From positions 3,722,001 through 3,786,000 of the forward strand of contig OU612072.1 of assembly GCA_914767715.1 (NCBI GenBank): a stretch of 64,000 nt of DNA, written 5' to 3'. Positions 11,460 to 22,000 of this stretch are shown piece by piece (positions within the stretch are counted from its first letter, which is position 1; every line of letters begins with the position of its first letter). The DNA is from Membranipora membranacea (taxonomy: Eukaryota; Bryozoa; Gymnolaemata; Cheilostomatida; Membraniporidae). Under the pieces are notes generated by a model that saw only the letters and a program-made list of their open reading frames with translations, made no database searches and was not told where the DNA came from. The position numbers and the translations under genes were made by a program.

Positions 11460-13960
11460 TTTTAATTTTTAATTTTTAAACCTTAAGAGATAACAAAAAA
11501 ATCAACAATCACAATGGTATGAATGGTTGTACAATGTGTACTTGTCTGTCAGACAAGTTTATGAATGCGACGTTTGAAAGCAAACTTCGCAACGTCGGTT
11601 GAGATAGTGCTCTTAGTTGCACCATGGCGTGTATCATGTTGGTCAGAGAAATGCAAGGAGAACCTGTCAATATCAAGGGCAGCCTGACCACAAAGCATCC
11701 TATGGTATATTCTTTGGTCTGCAATGGCGCGTCTATTTTCCAAAGTATCCCATCCATAAGTCATCATCAGGTCAGAGATGTGGTAATTTTTTCTCAAAGA
11801 GTATACCCAACGAAATGCATTACGATTAATACCTTCAAGTTGTTCAATATGTTTGGCTTTATAGGGGGACCAGGTTTGAGTGGCAAACTCCATAATGGGA
11901 CGGCAGACTGTTTTATACGCTATTGATCTTGTTTTAGATTTAGCTTTTTTAAGACAGCGCATTAACATATGGAGAGAGCGATTTGCTTTAGAACAGACTT
12001 TTTTAATATGTTGGTCAAATGATAGTCTTCTATCGATGGTGACTCCAAGATATTCAACTGAGTCAACATTAACCAGTGATTCACTTTTCATTTCATATTG
12101 ACAAACGCTGGGGTTTTCGGTGTTTCGCTGTATGCAGATATGCTCACACTTTTTAACATTGAATTTCATCTGTGAATTATCAGCCCATGTCGCAAGATTA
12201 TCCAAGTCATGTTGTAACGCATTACTGTCAGAATTTTTTGTTATGGGTTTGTACAGTAAAGAATCGTCAGCATACAATTTAAGAGTGCTACATTCAACAG
12301 ATTTGTTCATGTCATTTATAAAGATATTTAATAAAAGTGGACCCAGAACGCTACCCTGGGGTACCCCAGAGGTGACTTTTTTAGATGTAGATTTGACATT
12401 GTTAACACAGACAGATAAATTACGATTTTTAAGCCAAGACAAATTCCAATTTACGGTTTTAGTGTGTACTAAGTACACCAACATTCAAAAGTTTAATTTT
12501 TAATTTGCTATGAAACACGACATCAAATGCCTTGGAAAAATCGAGGACTGCTATATCGACAGGGATAGAATTGTCGAAGTAGTCTATAAATTCTGTCACC
12601 GTATTTAATAGCTGAGTATCACACCCATTTTTGACCGGAACCCAAGTTGATGCTCATACAAAATATCATGGGATTCTAGATAATTATGTACATTGTGAGA
12701 GATAACATGTTCAAAGATTTTTGATACAATTGATGTGATGGAAATAGGCCTGTAGTTGAGCGGATCTGCTCTACTGCCTTTTTTGCAAAGCGGGACAATA
12801 TAAGCATGCTTCCAGTCTAGTGGGGTACAAGTAGTATCATAAAAATATTGGAACATTTTAGTAAGGGTTGCGTCAATGTGTGGTGCGAAGAATTTTAGTA
12901 ATGCTGGGAAATAACTCATCGGGTCCTGTTCCCTTCCGAGTGTCAAGCAAGTTTAATTGTTTATGAATGCCAATTTTATCAAAAATGATTGGATTAGATA
13001 AGGTATCAGGGAGCGCTAGAGTTGGGGTAGTATTATCATCTACAGTGAAAACAGAAGCAAAAGAATCGGCAAAGCACTCTGCTTTGGCTGTGTTATCATT
13101 AGCAGGCACATTATCTAGTTGGTTGACTGTATTAGTACTTCCTTTTTTGCTAGCAATAAAGCGATATAAAGGCTTTGAATCACCATCTTCAAGTTTTTTA
13201 CATATATGTTTGTTTAAATATGAATTTGAGTAATCCCTGTTGCACAGCTTTTTGCAGTACCGGGATTGAGCAGCATGCCATGAAAGATTGTAAGCCGAGG
13301 GGTCATCAAGACAGGCCAGATGGAGTGTTTTTCGCTTTCTGATTTGCTTTTTTGTTTCATGTGATATCAAAATTTGTGCTTTCTTCTTTTTAAATTTGAA
13401 GGGAATGTGATCATGAGCTATGCGCAATAGTTCAGATTTGAAGGTATACCAGATCGCTTCACAATTTTGAGAGGCCTGTATTTTATTGTCAATCTTACAG
13501 CCAAGATTGTAGGTAGCCAAAATTATTTCAGCATTATCAGCTTTTTCAAATTGCCAGAATGGTTTGGGTTTTGTGAGTGACTTACTTCATTCAATGACAT
13601 TATCCGTTACTATGTTGAACTTGGTCATAAAGTGGTCTGAACATGATGATTCAATGGCTAAACAAGAAGTTTCCATATTAGTAACAACAAGATCCAGCGT
13701 GTGACCTTTGTTATGTGTCGGCTGGTCTATAACCTGTAATAGATTGTTGCAATTGAAATAAAATCGAGAAATTTTGAGTGCATATCAAGGTCTTTGTGAG
13801 ATTTCAGTGAGCTGTCAGGCCAATCAATCTCAGGTAAGTTGAAATCGCCAGTTACTATAGTATTTATAATCTTTGGTATTGGGATTGGTTTGATCGTAAT
13901 ACCAGTTGATGATATCATCTACTTGTTTGTTAATGGATCTGCGTAATGACATGCTATAGT
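11460..13960 (-). mobile_element. 5'-truncated, broken non-LTR retrotransposon (CR1/jockey-like LINE)
   Basis: In minus-strand order: the C-terminal part of an endonuclease (13918-13727, TGDFNLPEIDW; then THNKGHTLDLVVTN near 13700); a linker (13520-12873); fingers/palm of the reverse transcriptase (12946-12605, PLNYRPISIT and QLGFR); the catalytic motif A region AVLDFSKAFD near 12545; and SGVPQGSVLGPLL with YADD in 12484-11549. Frameshifts and stops separate these parts, and the N-terminal endonuclease and any ORF1 are absent, so the copy is dead. The 3' end is an AT-rich microsatellite-like tail at 11460-11480. The order endonuclease then reverse transcriptase, with no RNase H seen, fits the CR1/jockey group. 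Confidence 0.85.
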
Positions 13961-14024
13961 AAATGAGAATCCACATACTGAGAGATCACGACGGGACTTC
14001 ATAGCGAACTTCAAGTAAGGTTTT

Positions 14025-14240
14025 TCTCAGAGCTGCAGCCCTCCGTTGACGGCGCGCATGACACGGCACACGCGCCCGGCACGCGCCCGGCACGCCGCCC
14101 GGATAGGACTTTCTCGAAGTACGTTTTCAAGACCTCGCGCGACCTCAACACCTCCCCCATGATGTTCGGCGCGCATGACGGGTCCTCGAGGGCCCTTGCG
14201 GGCCCTTGGCCACTCGCCGGTGGCCTCATGACTCATGGTC
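14025..14240. other. GC-rich island of unknown origin
   Basis: This ~215-bp block is strikingly GC-rich against AT-rich flanks, with repeated GCGCCCGGCAC, GCGCGCATGAC and GGGCCCTTG motifs. Two overlapping frames stay open on the minus strand (72 and 69 residues), as expected by chance in stop-poor GC-rich DNA. It abuts the 5' side of the broken LINE. It could be a transposon fragment, foreign DNA or a chimeric sequence. Confidence 0.45.
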
Positions 14241-14831
14241 TTATTTGTATGGCATTAAATCTGAGCTCAATTATTGTGATTACAGCGAAGTGAGTATAAA
14301 TCAAAGAGTTATGTACTCAAGAGACTATTTCTACACTGCAATCAGCCCAGGTTACGTGCATGTGATAACAGCATGCTATTTTCTTACCACCATTAATCTC
14401 ACACAGACACTAATGAAATTAGCCATTATTGAAAGCAATTCCGTACAGTCTTGAAATAGCCTATTAGGATTAGCCAACAATTACTCAACTTCCACCTCAG
14501 CTAGCCAAAATTTAGTGCTGGCTAATTGAATATTATATCACCACAAAACTAGCTAAAATATCCTTTAGCTAACATTTACTCCTCTAGTGTAGATAATAAC
14601 TGTGCCAGGGTAGACCATAAATTATAGTTGAGAATGAGAATGAGTTTGTTTCGGTAATAATGTGAGTTCCCATCGTATCACATCTAACTCAGTGCTTGTC
14701 TCAACAGAGTTTGCTTAGGAGTTGTTGACAATCTCAACCCTATCATTATCAAGGTTAGTTCAGTGCCAGAGTTTGTGCCAAACACACTGAATAGTCTTTT
14801 GCGTGTACTCAGTACAAAAGGTAATCGGCTG

Positions 14832-15228
14832 TAATGCTGTAATGCAGCGTAGATTGATCATTTATGATGGAATACCGATTACTGGGGAATTTCCAGGATA
14901 GCTATAAATATGTGTGTGTGGAATATAAAAAGAGGCAGTGAATGTTATTCAGGCATGTTTTTCGAACAAAAGCTAATGCTGTAATGCAGCGTAGATTGAT
15001 CATTTATGATGGAATACCGATTACTAGGGAATTTCCAGGATAGCTATAAATATGTGTGTGTGGAATATAAAAAGAGGCAGTGAATGTTATTCAGGCATGT
15101 TTTTCGAACAAAAGCTAATGCTGTAATGCAGCGTAGATTGATCATTTATGATGGAATACCGATTACTGGGGAATTTCCAGGATAGCTATAAATATGTGTG
15201 TGTGGAATATAAAAAGAGGCAGTGAATT
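14832..15228. repeat. 142-bp direct tandem repeat, 2.8 copies
   Basis: Units start at 14832, 14974 and 15116 (TAATGCTGTAATGCAGCG). They are nearly identical; the last is cut short after AGGCAGTGAAT. The array sits directly upstream of paralogue 2. Its near identity indicates a recent expansion. Confidence 0.95.
14884..15214 (+). promoter_or_regulatory. Triplicated kappaB-like site plus TATA-like boxes
   Basis: Each repeat unit carries GGGGAATTTCC (14884-14894 and 15168-15178; AGGGAATTTCC at 15026-15036), then GCTATAAATA about 7 bases later and ATATAAAAAG about 30 bases later. GGGGAATTTCC fits the NF-kappaB consensus. A donor-like AAG/GTATGT lies near 15348 and an acceptor at 15576-15577, so a non-coding first exon probably starts just downstream of the array. 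Promoter function is inferred from motifs and position only. Confidence 0.5.
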
Positions 15229-15612
15229 GTTACCTTTGTAGTGTGTGCGACCTAGCTATGATTTTTAATTCTGATTGAGCCATTTCAGTTTGGTCTAGCA
15301 TTGGAAGGTAACCTCTCGTCTTGATACTCCAAGGGCTTAGAAAAATAAGGTATGTTAGTCTTGAAAGGAACCTCTATGTACCATGCTGTGAAAAATAAAT
15401 TAGAGAATATTGAGATACTGCAAAAGCAAAAGCAGGTGGGCTTGATGTTGATGAATCGGATTAAGTTAGCTTAGGCATTGGTACGGCACTTTGTTGGGCA
15501 GCTTATGGTAAAATGGCTGTCAAAAGGTGAATAAGGTGGATAAGCATCATCGTCAATAAGATATTTTTATATTGCAGTGGATAGTCTAAATCTAGAGACA
15601 TATAGTTGTAGG

Positions 15613-16803
15613 ATGCCGGCGATATCTCCAACTCAAGTGTACGATTGGGCTAGCACCTCTGGAGAGGGCTCTAGTGTTGTGAGTGACACATCTAATCAGC
15701 ATCTCCAACGCCACCTTGAGACTAACTACGCTGTTATAACAGATACCGTTCACAATAATGCAAGGGACCGGAGTACCGGGGGACATGGCGCACCTCATCA
15801 GCATCTGCAACGACGCCATGCAGCTAATAACGCACTTGTAACAGATGCTGTACACAGTGAGGCACGAGACCAGAGCACTGGGGCAGATGATGCAGCTCAT
15901 CAAACAGAGAGACCCATCCAGACAACGAGAACACCGGAATATCAACAAGATTTAGAGGCTGATGACTTCCTGCCGAACCCAACCCCAGAGGAGAAGGTTG
16001 ACATATTAATAGATCTCAAGTGTGCATTCATCTCTCTTTTGATCGCAAGATTATTTTCTTTCCATTTTGTATATGATTGTTTTGAGAACGCTCAGGAGCT
16101 TGTTGACAGCCAGCTCGCCGTGATACCATTGACTCTACCCGGACTGATTTACCTAATGTCTGACCCAGTGGGTACATATTATGTTTTGGGGAGATGTGTT
16201 TTTAGGAAAACAACATCAGCATGTCTCATTACCTGCTATCTGATGTATATCCGCATGATGAGTGAATCACCAGGGCCACTTCACTACCGTCAAGACATGG
16301 TGACTCCAAAACAAGTTGCGGCAGCAAATATGGTACATCAAATCTTAAGTCTGACCATCAAAATACATGGAATAGTTAGACACCAAGAATCTTTTGCTAC
16401 ACTTTTACGATTCTTTGTAGGCAAAGATGATTTTATTTGGGCAAAGTTGTGGTATGGGTTCAGCGTTTTGTGTATGGTTTTATGTTGTGTATTTTGTATG
16501 GATAACTATACTGGTTACTATGATCCTGAACACGATAACATATGGGCTTTTGTTTATGATGACCAAATGCACAAAGCATTCCATTGGGTGAGGTATCTGT
16601 ACTTTCTAGCCTTACTTTTGTGCGTAGTAAGCGAGTGTTTTAGTGTGAGCCAATATTTGGGTGTCACAGAACAGGACAACATGGACCTCTGGAAAAGAAG
16701 ATTACATACAGCTTATTCCTATATGAACAGTGTCCAGGTCAAGTCAATGGAAAGTAAACAGACACTGTACTTTCTTATCCTAGCTGCCCCAGTGATCATG
16801 TGA
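15613..16803 (+). CDS. Multipass membrane protein, paralogue 2
   Basis: A single coding exon of 396 residues. I chose the ATG at 15613 because the paralogue at 27507 starts at the homologous position (MPAISPTQVYDW versus [12 protein letters not shown]); an acceptor at 15577 ends a likely 5' UTR intron. Residues 1-125 are polar and probably disordered and contain two ~34-residue tandem repeats (28-61 and 62-95). The membrane part has hydrophobic segments near 137-155, 168-183, 200-215, 281-297 and 326-345. The conserved block at 241-280 reads [20 protein letters not shown], then ends in WAKLW. No known family is recognised. The promoter region is the 142-bp array just upstream. Confidence 0.75.
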   Translation: MPAISPTQVYDWASTSGEGSSVVSDTSNQHLQRHLETNYAVITDTVHNNARDRSTGGHGAPHQHLQRRHAANNALVTDAVHSEARDQSTGADDAAHQTERPIQTTRTPEYQQDLEADDFLPNPTPEEKVDILIDLKCAFISLLIARLFSFHFVYDCFENAQELVDSQLAVIPLTLPGLIYLMSDPVGTYYVLGRCVFRKTTSACLITCYLMYIRMMSESPGPLHYRQDMVTPKQVAAANMVHQILSLTIKIHGIVRHQESFATLLRFFVGKDDFIWAKLWYGFSVLCMVLCCVFCMDNYTGYYDPEHDNIWAFVYDDQMHKAFHWVRYLYFLALLLCVVSECFSVSQYLGVTEQDNMDLWKRRLHTAYSYMNSVQVKSMESKQTLYFLILAAPVIM

Positions 16804-19072
16804 ATACTTTTCAATAATATCTGTTGTGTGAATCAACGCAATTGGTTAATGTAAGCAATTGGTATAGTTTCATTTAAATATAACATTGTATAGTAAAACT
16901 ATTTTAGTTAGTTAGTAGTTGGAAGTAAAGTGTTCACAGCCCCTATAATGTGATACGCTAAAACATTAAATTTACTAAAACTCAGACAATTCACAATGTA
17001 AAACAAATACTTCCGACTATGAAACTTTTAACCTGTACGGATCCTGCATGCCTTATTAAGATTGGAGACCCCCCAAGATTCATTTTTGGTACCTGAATTA
17101 TTGCTGCTCAATATTTATACCAATGTTATGAATGTTCAGCTATGTATCGGCTGGCAAAAAGGAAACGGAATGGAAGCTGAGTAAAAAACATTAGCTGATG
17201 CCAAAAATCCTTCTATTTCAAGGATGAGCAAACCAGCAAATGTTTACTTGTGAAATGCACACGACACATTTGTACCTACCATTAGCCTGGACAGGCTGTC
17301 TGGGGTGGGAAGGGGAGGGCAGCCTGGGTGAATCTGTCTCGACCTCTTCCAGTTCATGACACAGACCTTTAATTTTCATAAATTCGGATTTACGATTAAA
17401 TGCCACCTGTCACAACTGAAATAATACTTGGTACTCCTAAAAATCGGATGAGCAAGACGCGCGTGTCTTTGTTAGCTTGACCAACTCCTCAGTTTGAGTT
17501 TATGTTTCTTCTTTATTGTCCTTTTGCTGTCATCTTGTTTGTAAAACTACCTTAGCTGAGTGAAGAATGGCTGAAGTGGACTACATTTATTTAAATCCAG
17601 CCTGTGGATCATGTGACCAATAGAAGTACAATTCAGCCAAATCGGAAAACTTTTACCCACTCCAGACAGCCTGCCCAAGCTATCCTACCACACCTTGTTT
17701 TTTTGTTTTCAGCACACACCCTTAACTACTTTCTGTCGCTAGTTTCAGATAGCATTGACAGCAAGTTTCCCCCAGCTGCTGCTTTACTAATAATATTATT
17801 GATTTTTTCTATCTTTGGCAAGCCTCCAATAATTCCACTGATGTCATGCGAAAAATTTGTGGCGCACAAACTCCTGAAGATATATGATAACAGTAGCTCA
17901 CCACTATAAACATTATATTAGACTGCAAACAGCATTAGCCTCAGAGTTCATATTCATCCCAGTGTGGGCTAGTATTAAAAGTGAAAAAATGACTGGGAAA
18001 AACACTCTGAAGCGCCTGACGTCAGAAATAACCCCTAACACAAGCTCAGGAGTCATTTAAGGGCGAACTCTGTGAGACAACTTCTCGCCTTATGGTTAAC
18101 CTCCTGAGATTATACAACAAAATTTGAAGTAAATTGAAATTAATAATGGAGATAAATTAAATCTGCAACACACTGGTGTGAGCAAGGGGTAGTAACATCC
18201 TTCATATGCCCTCTTTCTTAAATTGACTAGGATTGAATTGCAGAGGATAAGCAGGAGGGGGCTTTTGCACTAATGCATCTCCAGATCGTATTTCCCATAC
18301 TAGTAGGGTTTATTTGTTAAACGTATCACTACACTACCGTTAAAGTGAGACAAAGTTTTTCTCATTGCATTGACATACATAGTCAGACCCTATCAGCAAA
18401 CTAAGAGGAACAGCTCATTCACCCAACCCAGCGTCGATAATGACATCATTCAGAGTAGATGTGGCGAGCACAAACACGCTGAACGTGTGAAGTTTTATAG
18501 AAATATCCTTGAGAATTATTGGTGAAATCAATGAATTTTGTAGTCTGATTGTGCAATGTTGAGGAAGTTGATTACACCAGAGATGTTTGTGGAAATTTGC
18601 AATCTATTTGCTGAAAGATCGGGGCTTCAGTGTGAACTATTATATCAGGTGATCGGAATTGGCCTCATTGAAGTACATCATTAGCTTGTTATAGTAATAT
18701 ATTAGAGGTATATTTTAGTTTATTGCTTCGGGTTTGGATTTGGAAAATTTGAGCAGCAATGTCGAAACAATCAATTTCTTACTAAAAAAGAAAATTCAAA
18801 GAATGTGACATAAAGATAGTATCATGTCAAAGCACCAATACAATCTCTACTGAACCTTATGACACATGCATCTGGCTCTGATCGGTTTAGAGACCCAAGA
18901 CAAGGCATTCGATACGATTCTCATTGAAAATAATATATACAGAAGTGCCTCATCATCAGATGGAGTTTATAGAGGAATTGATGCCGACTTCAGGATATAC
19001 AGTACACAGAGCTGTCTAGCATACCAGTAGACAGGTCCACGTTTCATAAAATAAGTGGATCCTCTCACTCTC
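16804..19072. other. Intergenic region between paralogue 2 and PNPT1; one exon-like stretch
   Basis: The only exon-like stretch is 17407-17279 on the minus strand: a CAG acceptor, 129 open bases (includes LCHELEEVETDSPRLPSPSH) and a GTAGGT donor. I found no partner exon, so it may be an orphan or part of an unseen gene. The rest is AT-rich with no supported gene. Confidence 0.3.
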
Positions 19073-22000
19073 TCATGTATCACCTGACTTCATATGATTA
19101 TTACTGACTGTTTCTGGACTAGTTTGATTATTGGAAGTCTGATTTGTGTGGCTATTGTTTATGTTAATGGACGCTGAGCTGCCGTTTTTGTTGATTTGAG
19201 CCGGACTTTGATAGAATACTTTGGATTGTGCATCTTCGTGAGGTAGCAGTCTTTTGGAAAATCCACCTGATAAAATTAACAAAACACGGCTGTAACCACA
19301 GTGATAATCATATGGTATAGCAATAGAGTGATTGGAGAGTAATGGCCAAGGAAAGACAACGAACAAACATTTTAACAATAAATAAAGATCTGAACAAAAT
19401 AATACTTGCTGAAGCAGTTTATGTATGTACTTTTCCAGTTGCCACTAGATTGGCACATCCATTTTCACATAAGAATATGAAACAGCTCTCAGCCAATCAG
19501 AGAGTAGTACACCTCTGACTGTGAAAACTGCTCTTATTATTCAGTCCACATAAACAAATTCAATAACTGAGCAAAATAAAACCATCCCACAGCCCGATAC
19601 TATCCTCACCTATATGCCATTACCAAATTGTTATCAACAATGATATCGGACAAGACATGAAGAATTTTCTGAGAATTAAGCTTAAAATTCTAAGTGTGAA
19701 GTGAATCAGTCAAATCCACCACATGTCTGACCTCCCAGGGAAAATTAGAGTATGGTATTCATACATGCCATATCAACCTGTGTTCACTAGGCACTCCAGA
19801 AAACAATGAGACACAAATTTACCCATCCGTATGATATATAACTGAGTTATGGGATATCTATTTACATGCCCTTCCAAAAGTTCCATTACACACACCAACT
19901 TTATAAGGATTACCTGCAGTTAATAAAGTTTTGTACGACTTACCTGCTGTTAGTAAAGCTCGTCTCGACCATCTTTCCTCACCAGTTACCGGATCATTAC
20001 CAAAGTATTTAATATGGATCGTCTCCCCTACAGGTAATCCTACAGCCTCTGAATGATAGACCTGTGGGTGGGAATTAGAATGACATGTTGTAACATGATC
20101 AAGTTATGAAACAGAAATGCTGCCAATACTGTGCATAAAAGGCAATCCTTGACTACTCACAAATCACACAGATTGAAGCATGCATCTCAAGTTTCGGTTA
20201 AACCACAATACAAATTGTTGGGATGCATGACTTTTCTTTACAGAATGTTTCACCCGGAGTTTTTTTCAACTGAACCTATCCAAAAAACTACAACAGTCAA
20301 CAACTACATGAATGTGAATAGCTTTGGTCTGTAGATTGAATGCAATGTGGCCGTAGTAATTGATCTCTGCAGAAGCTTTTTCTTGATCAAAAAACAAGTG
20401 ATGTGAAATTAATAAAATATTGTCTCCTCCTTGACATTAAGAGCACAAATCCAAATTATGTCAATTAAATTATAAACAAGTTCCAATAATTACAGAGAAG
20501 ACTGTAATCTAGGAGGGATTCAGTAAGGTTCAATGAGTGTAGGTCTGCTGTATGTTATTGAGGCCTACTATATTCCTGTTGATAGTTTACACAGCTAATA
20601 CTCTTTACCAATCAGGTTGAGGTGTTTCTTCAGTCAAACAGAGTGAGGAGTCAACATTCACAACTGGATTCACATGAGATGAAATCGAATTTTTGAAAGT
20701 TGAACGTTGTAATTAGTTACCTTTTTTAGATCGAGCTGTGAGTTTCTGACAAACACCGGAGGTTTGTTAGCATGTATAAGTACGAGTGCACCGGCAGGCT
20801 GTAACTCTACTATTTTACCAGTATATACATTACCAAACTCCAACTCCAGCTCGGGTCCCTGAAATCAGAACAAAACATTAAAATCATATAATATGGTCAG
20901 GAAGAATCATACATAAAGCTTACATTACCCCAAATCTTGTAGAAGGTGGTGTATAGAACATTGGGAACAAATTAAAAGAAGGTTGATGAACTAAGATTGT
21001 ATATCAATAGACATGGCATATCTCACCTGCATTAGAAAACTGCTGGAATGAATATCTTTGTCACTTAAATTAAATGCGCAGTTTATCATGAGCTTTACAT
21101 TAAGTACGAAATCCATTTCATTTCACTGATTATCAACCTCATCAATGGAGATGGTCTTACAACTGCTGAAACATCCTATGGGTTTCTATCATTTGCTTCA
21201 TACACTGGACATAAACGAGAAACGGTGTGATTCATAAAGCAGAGTAGGGGGTGTCAATTGCTTCTATATATGCCAAGAAAAGGGCCATATTTTTTCCATT
21301 GGTGCTTTCACCAACATTACATACTGATTGTTCTGAAAATCATAAAAATAAGTTGAGTGAACCGATCAGCAGTCAGAACAGAGTACAGTATGTTGTATCA
21401 GGATCGTTGTCTTATTTTTACCTGAGATTCTATTAGTTCATTGAGCATTTGTTTAGCTGCCTCCAGAGATTGAGTGTTAGAGGCGAATATATCAAAGCTG
21501 AGATCCTCGTTACTAGATATAGTAACACCAGTTACTGACTGTATACGTTTTATATTCAGCCCTCCGACTCCGATCACCTGAGACCTCTGTCTTATAGGTA
21601 CGGTGTACTTCTCTGGAAATAATAAAAATATGAAATATATATATGAAACAAAATATATATAATATATTCTATGAAGTATAACTATGTGGTATAGAAAATT
21701 GTTTCAGATTGCATGGAACATAAAATGAATAACGAATCTGTAGCTATGGTATTCATTGATTTCAGCAAGGCATACGATTGCGTAGATCACAACATATTAA
21801 CTTTGAAACTGGAAAAAGTCGGAGTAAAAGATGGAGCTTTAAAGCTCCTTAGTTCTTTTTTGAGTGACCGGTGGCAAAAAGTCATATATAATCATGAAGA
21901 GTCCTCTACACTTTCCATTAACATAGGTGTCCCACAGGGCTCTATAATTGCCCCGACACTTTTTCTGTTATTTGTCAAAGACCTGCTCAAGCTGCCACTT

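Noticed and set aside
14011-14236. Two overlapping minus-strand frames in the GC-rich island
   Set aside because: Stops are rare in GC-rich DNA; neither frame has a recognisable domain or splice context.
15592-15948. 118-residue minus-strand frame opposite paralogue 2
   Set aside because: Antisense shadow over the tandem-repeat N-terminus.
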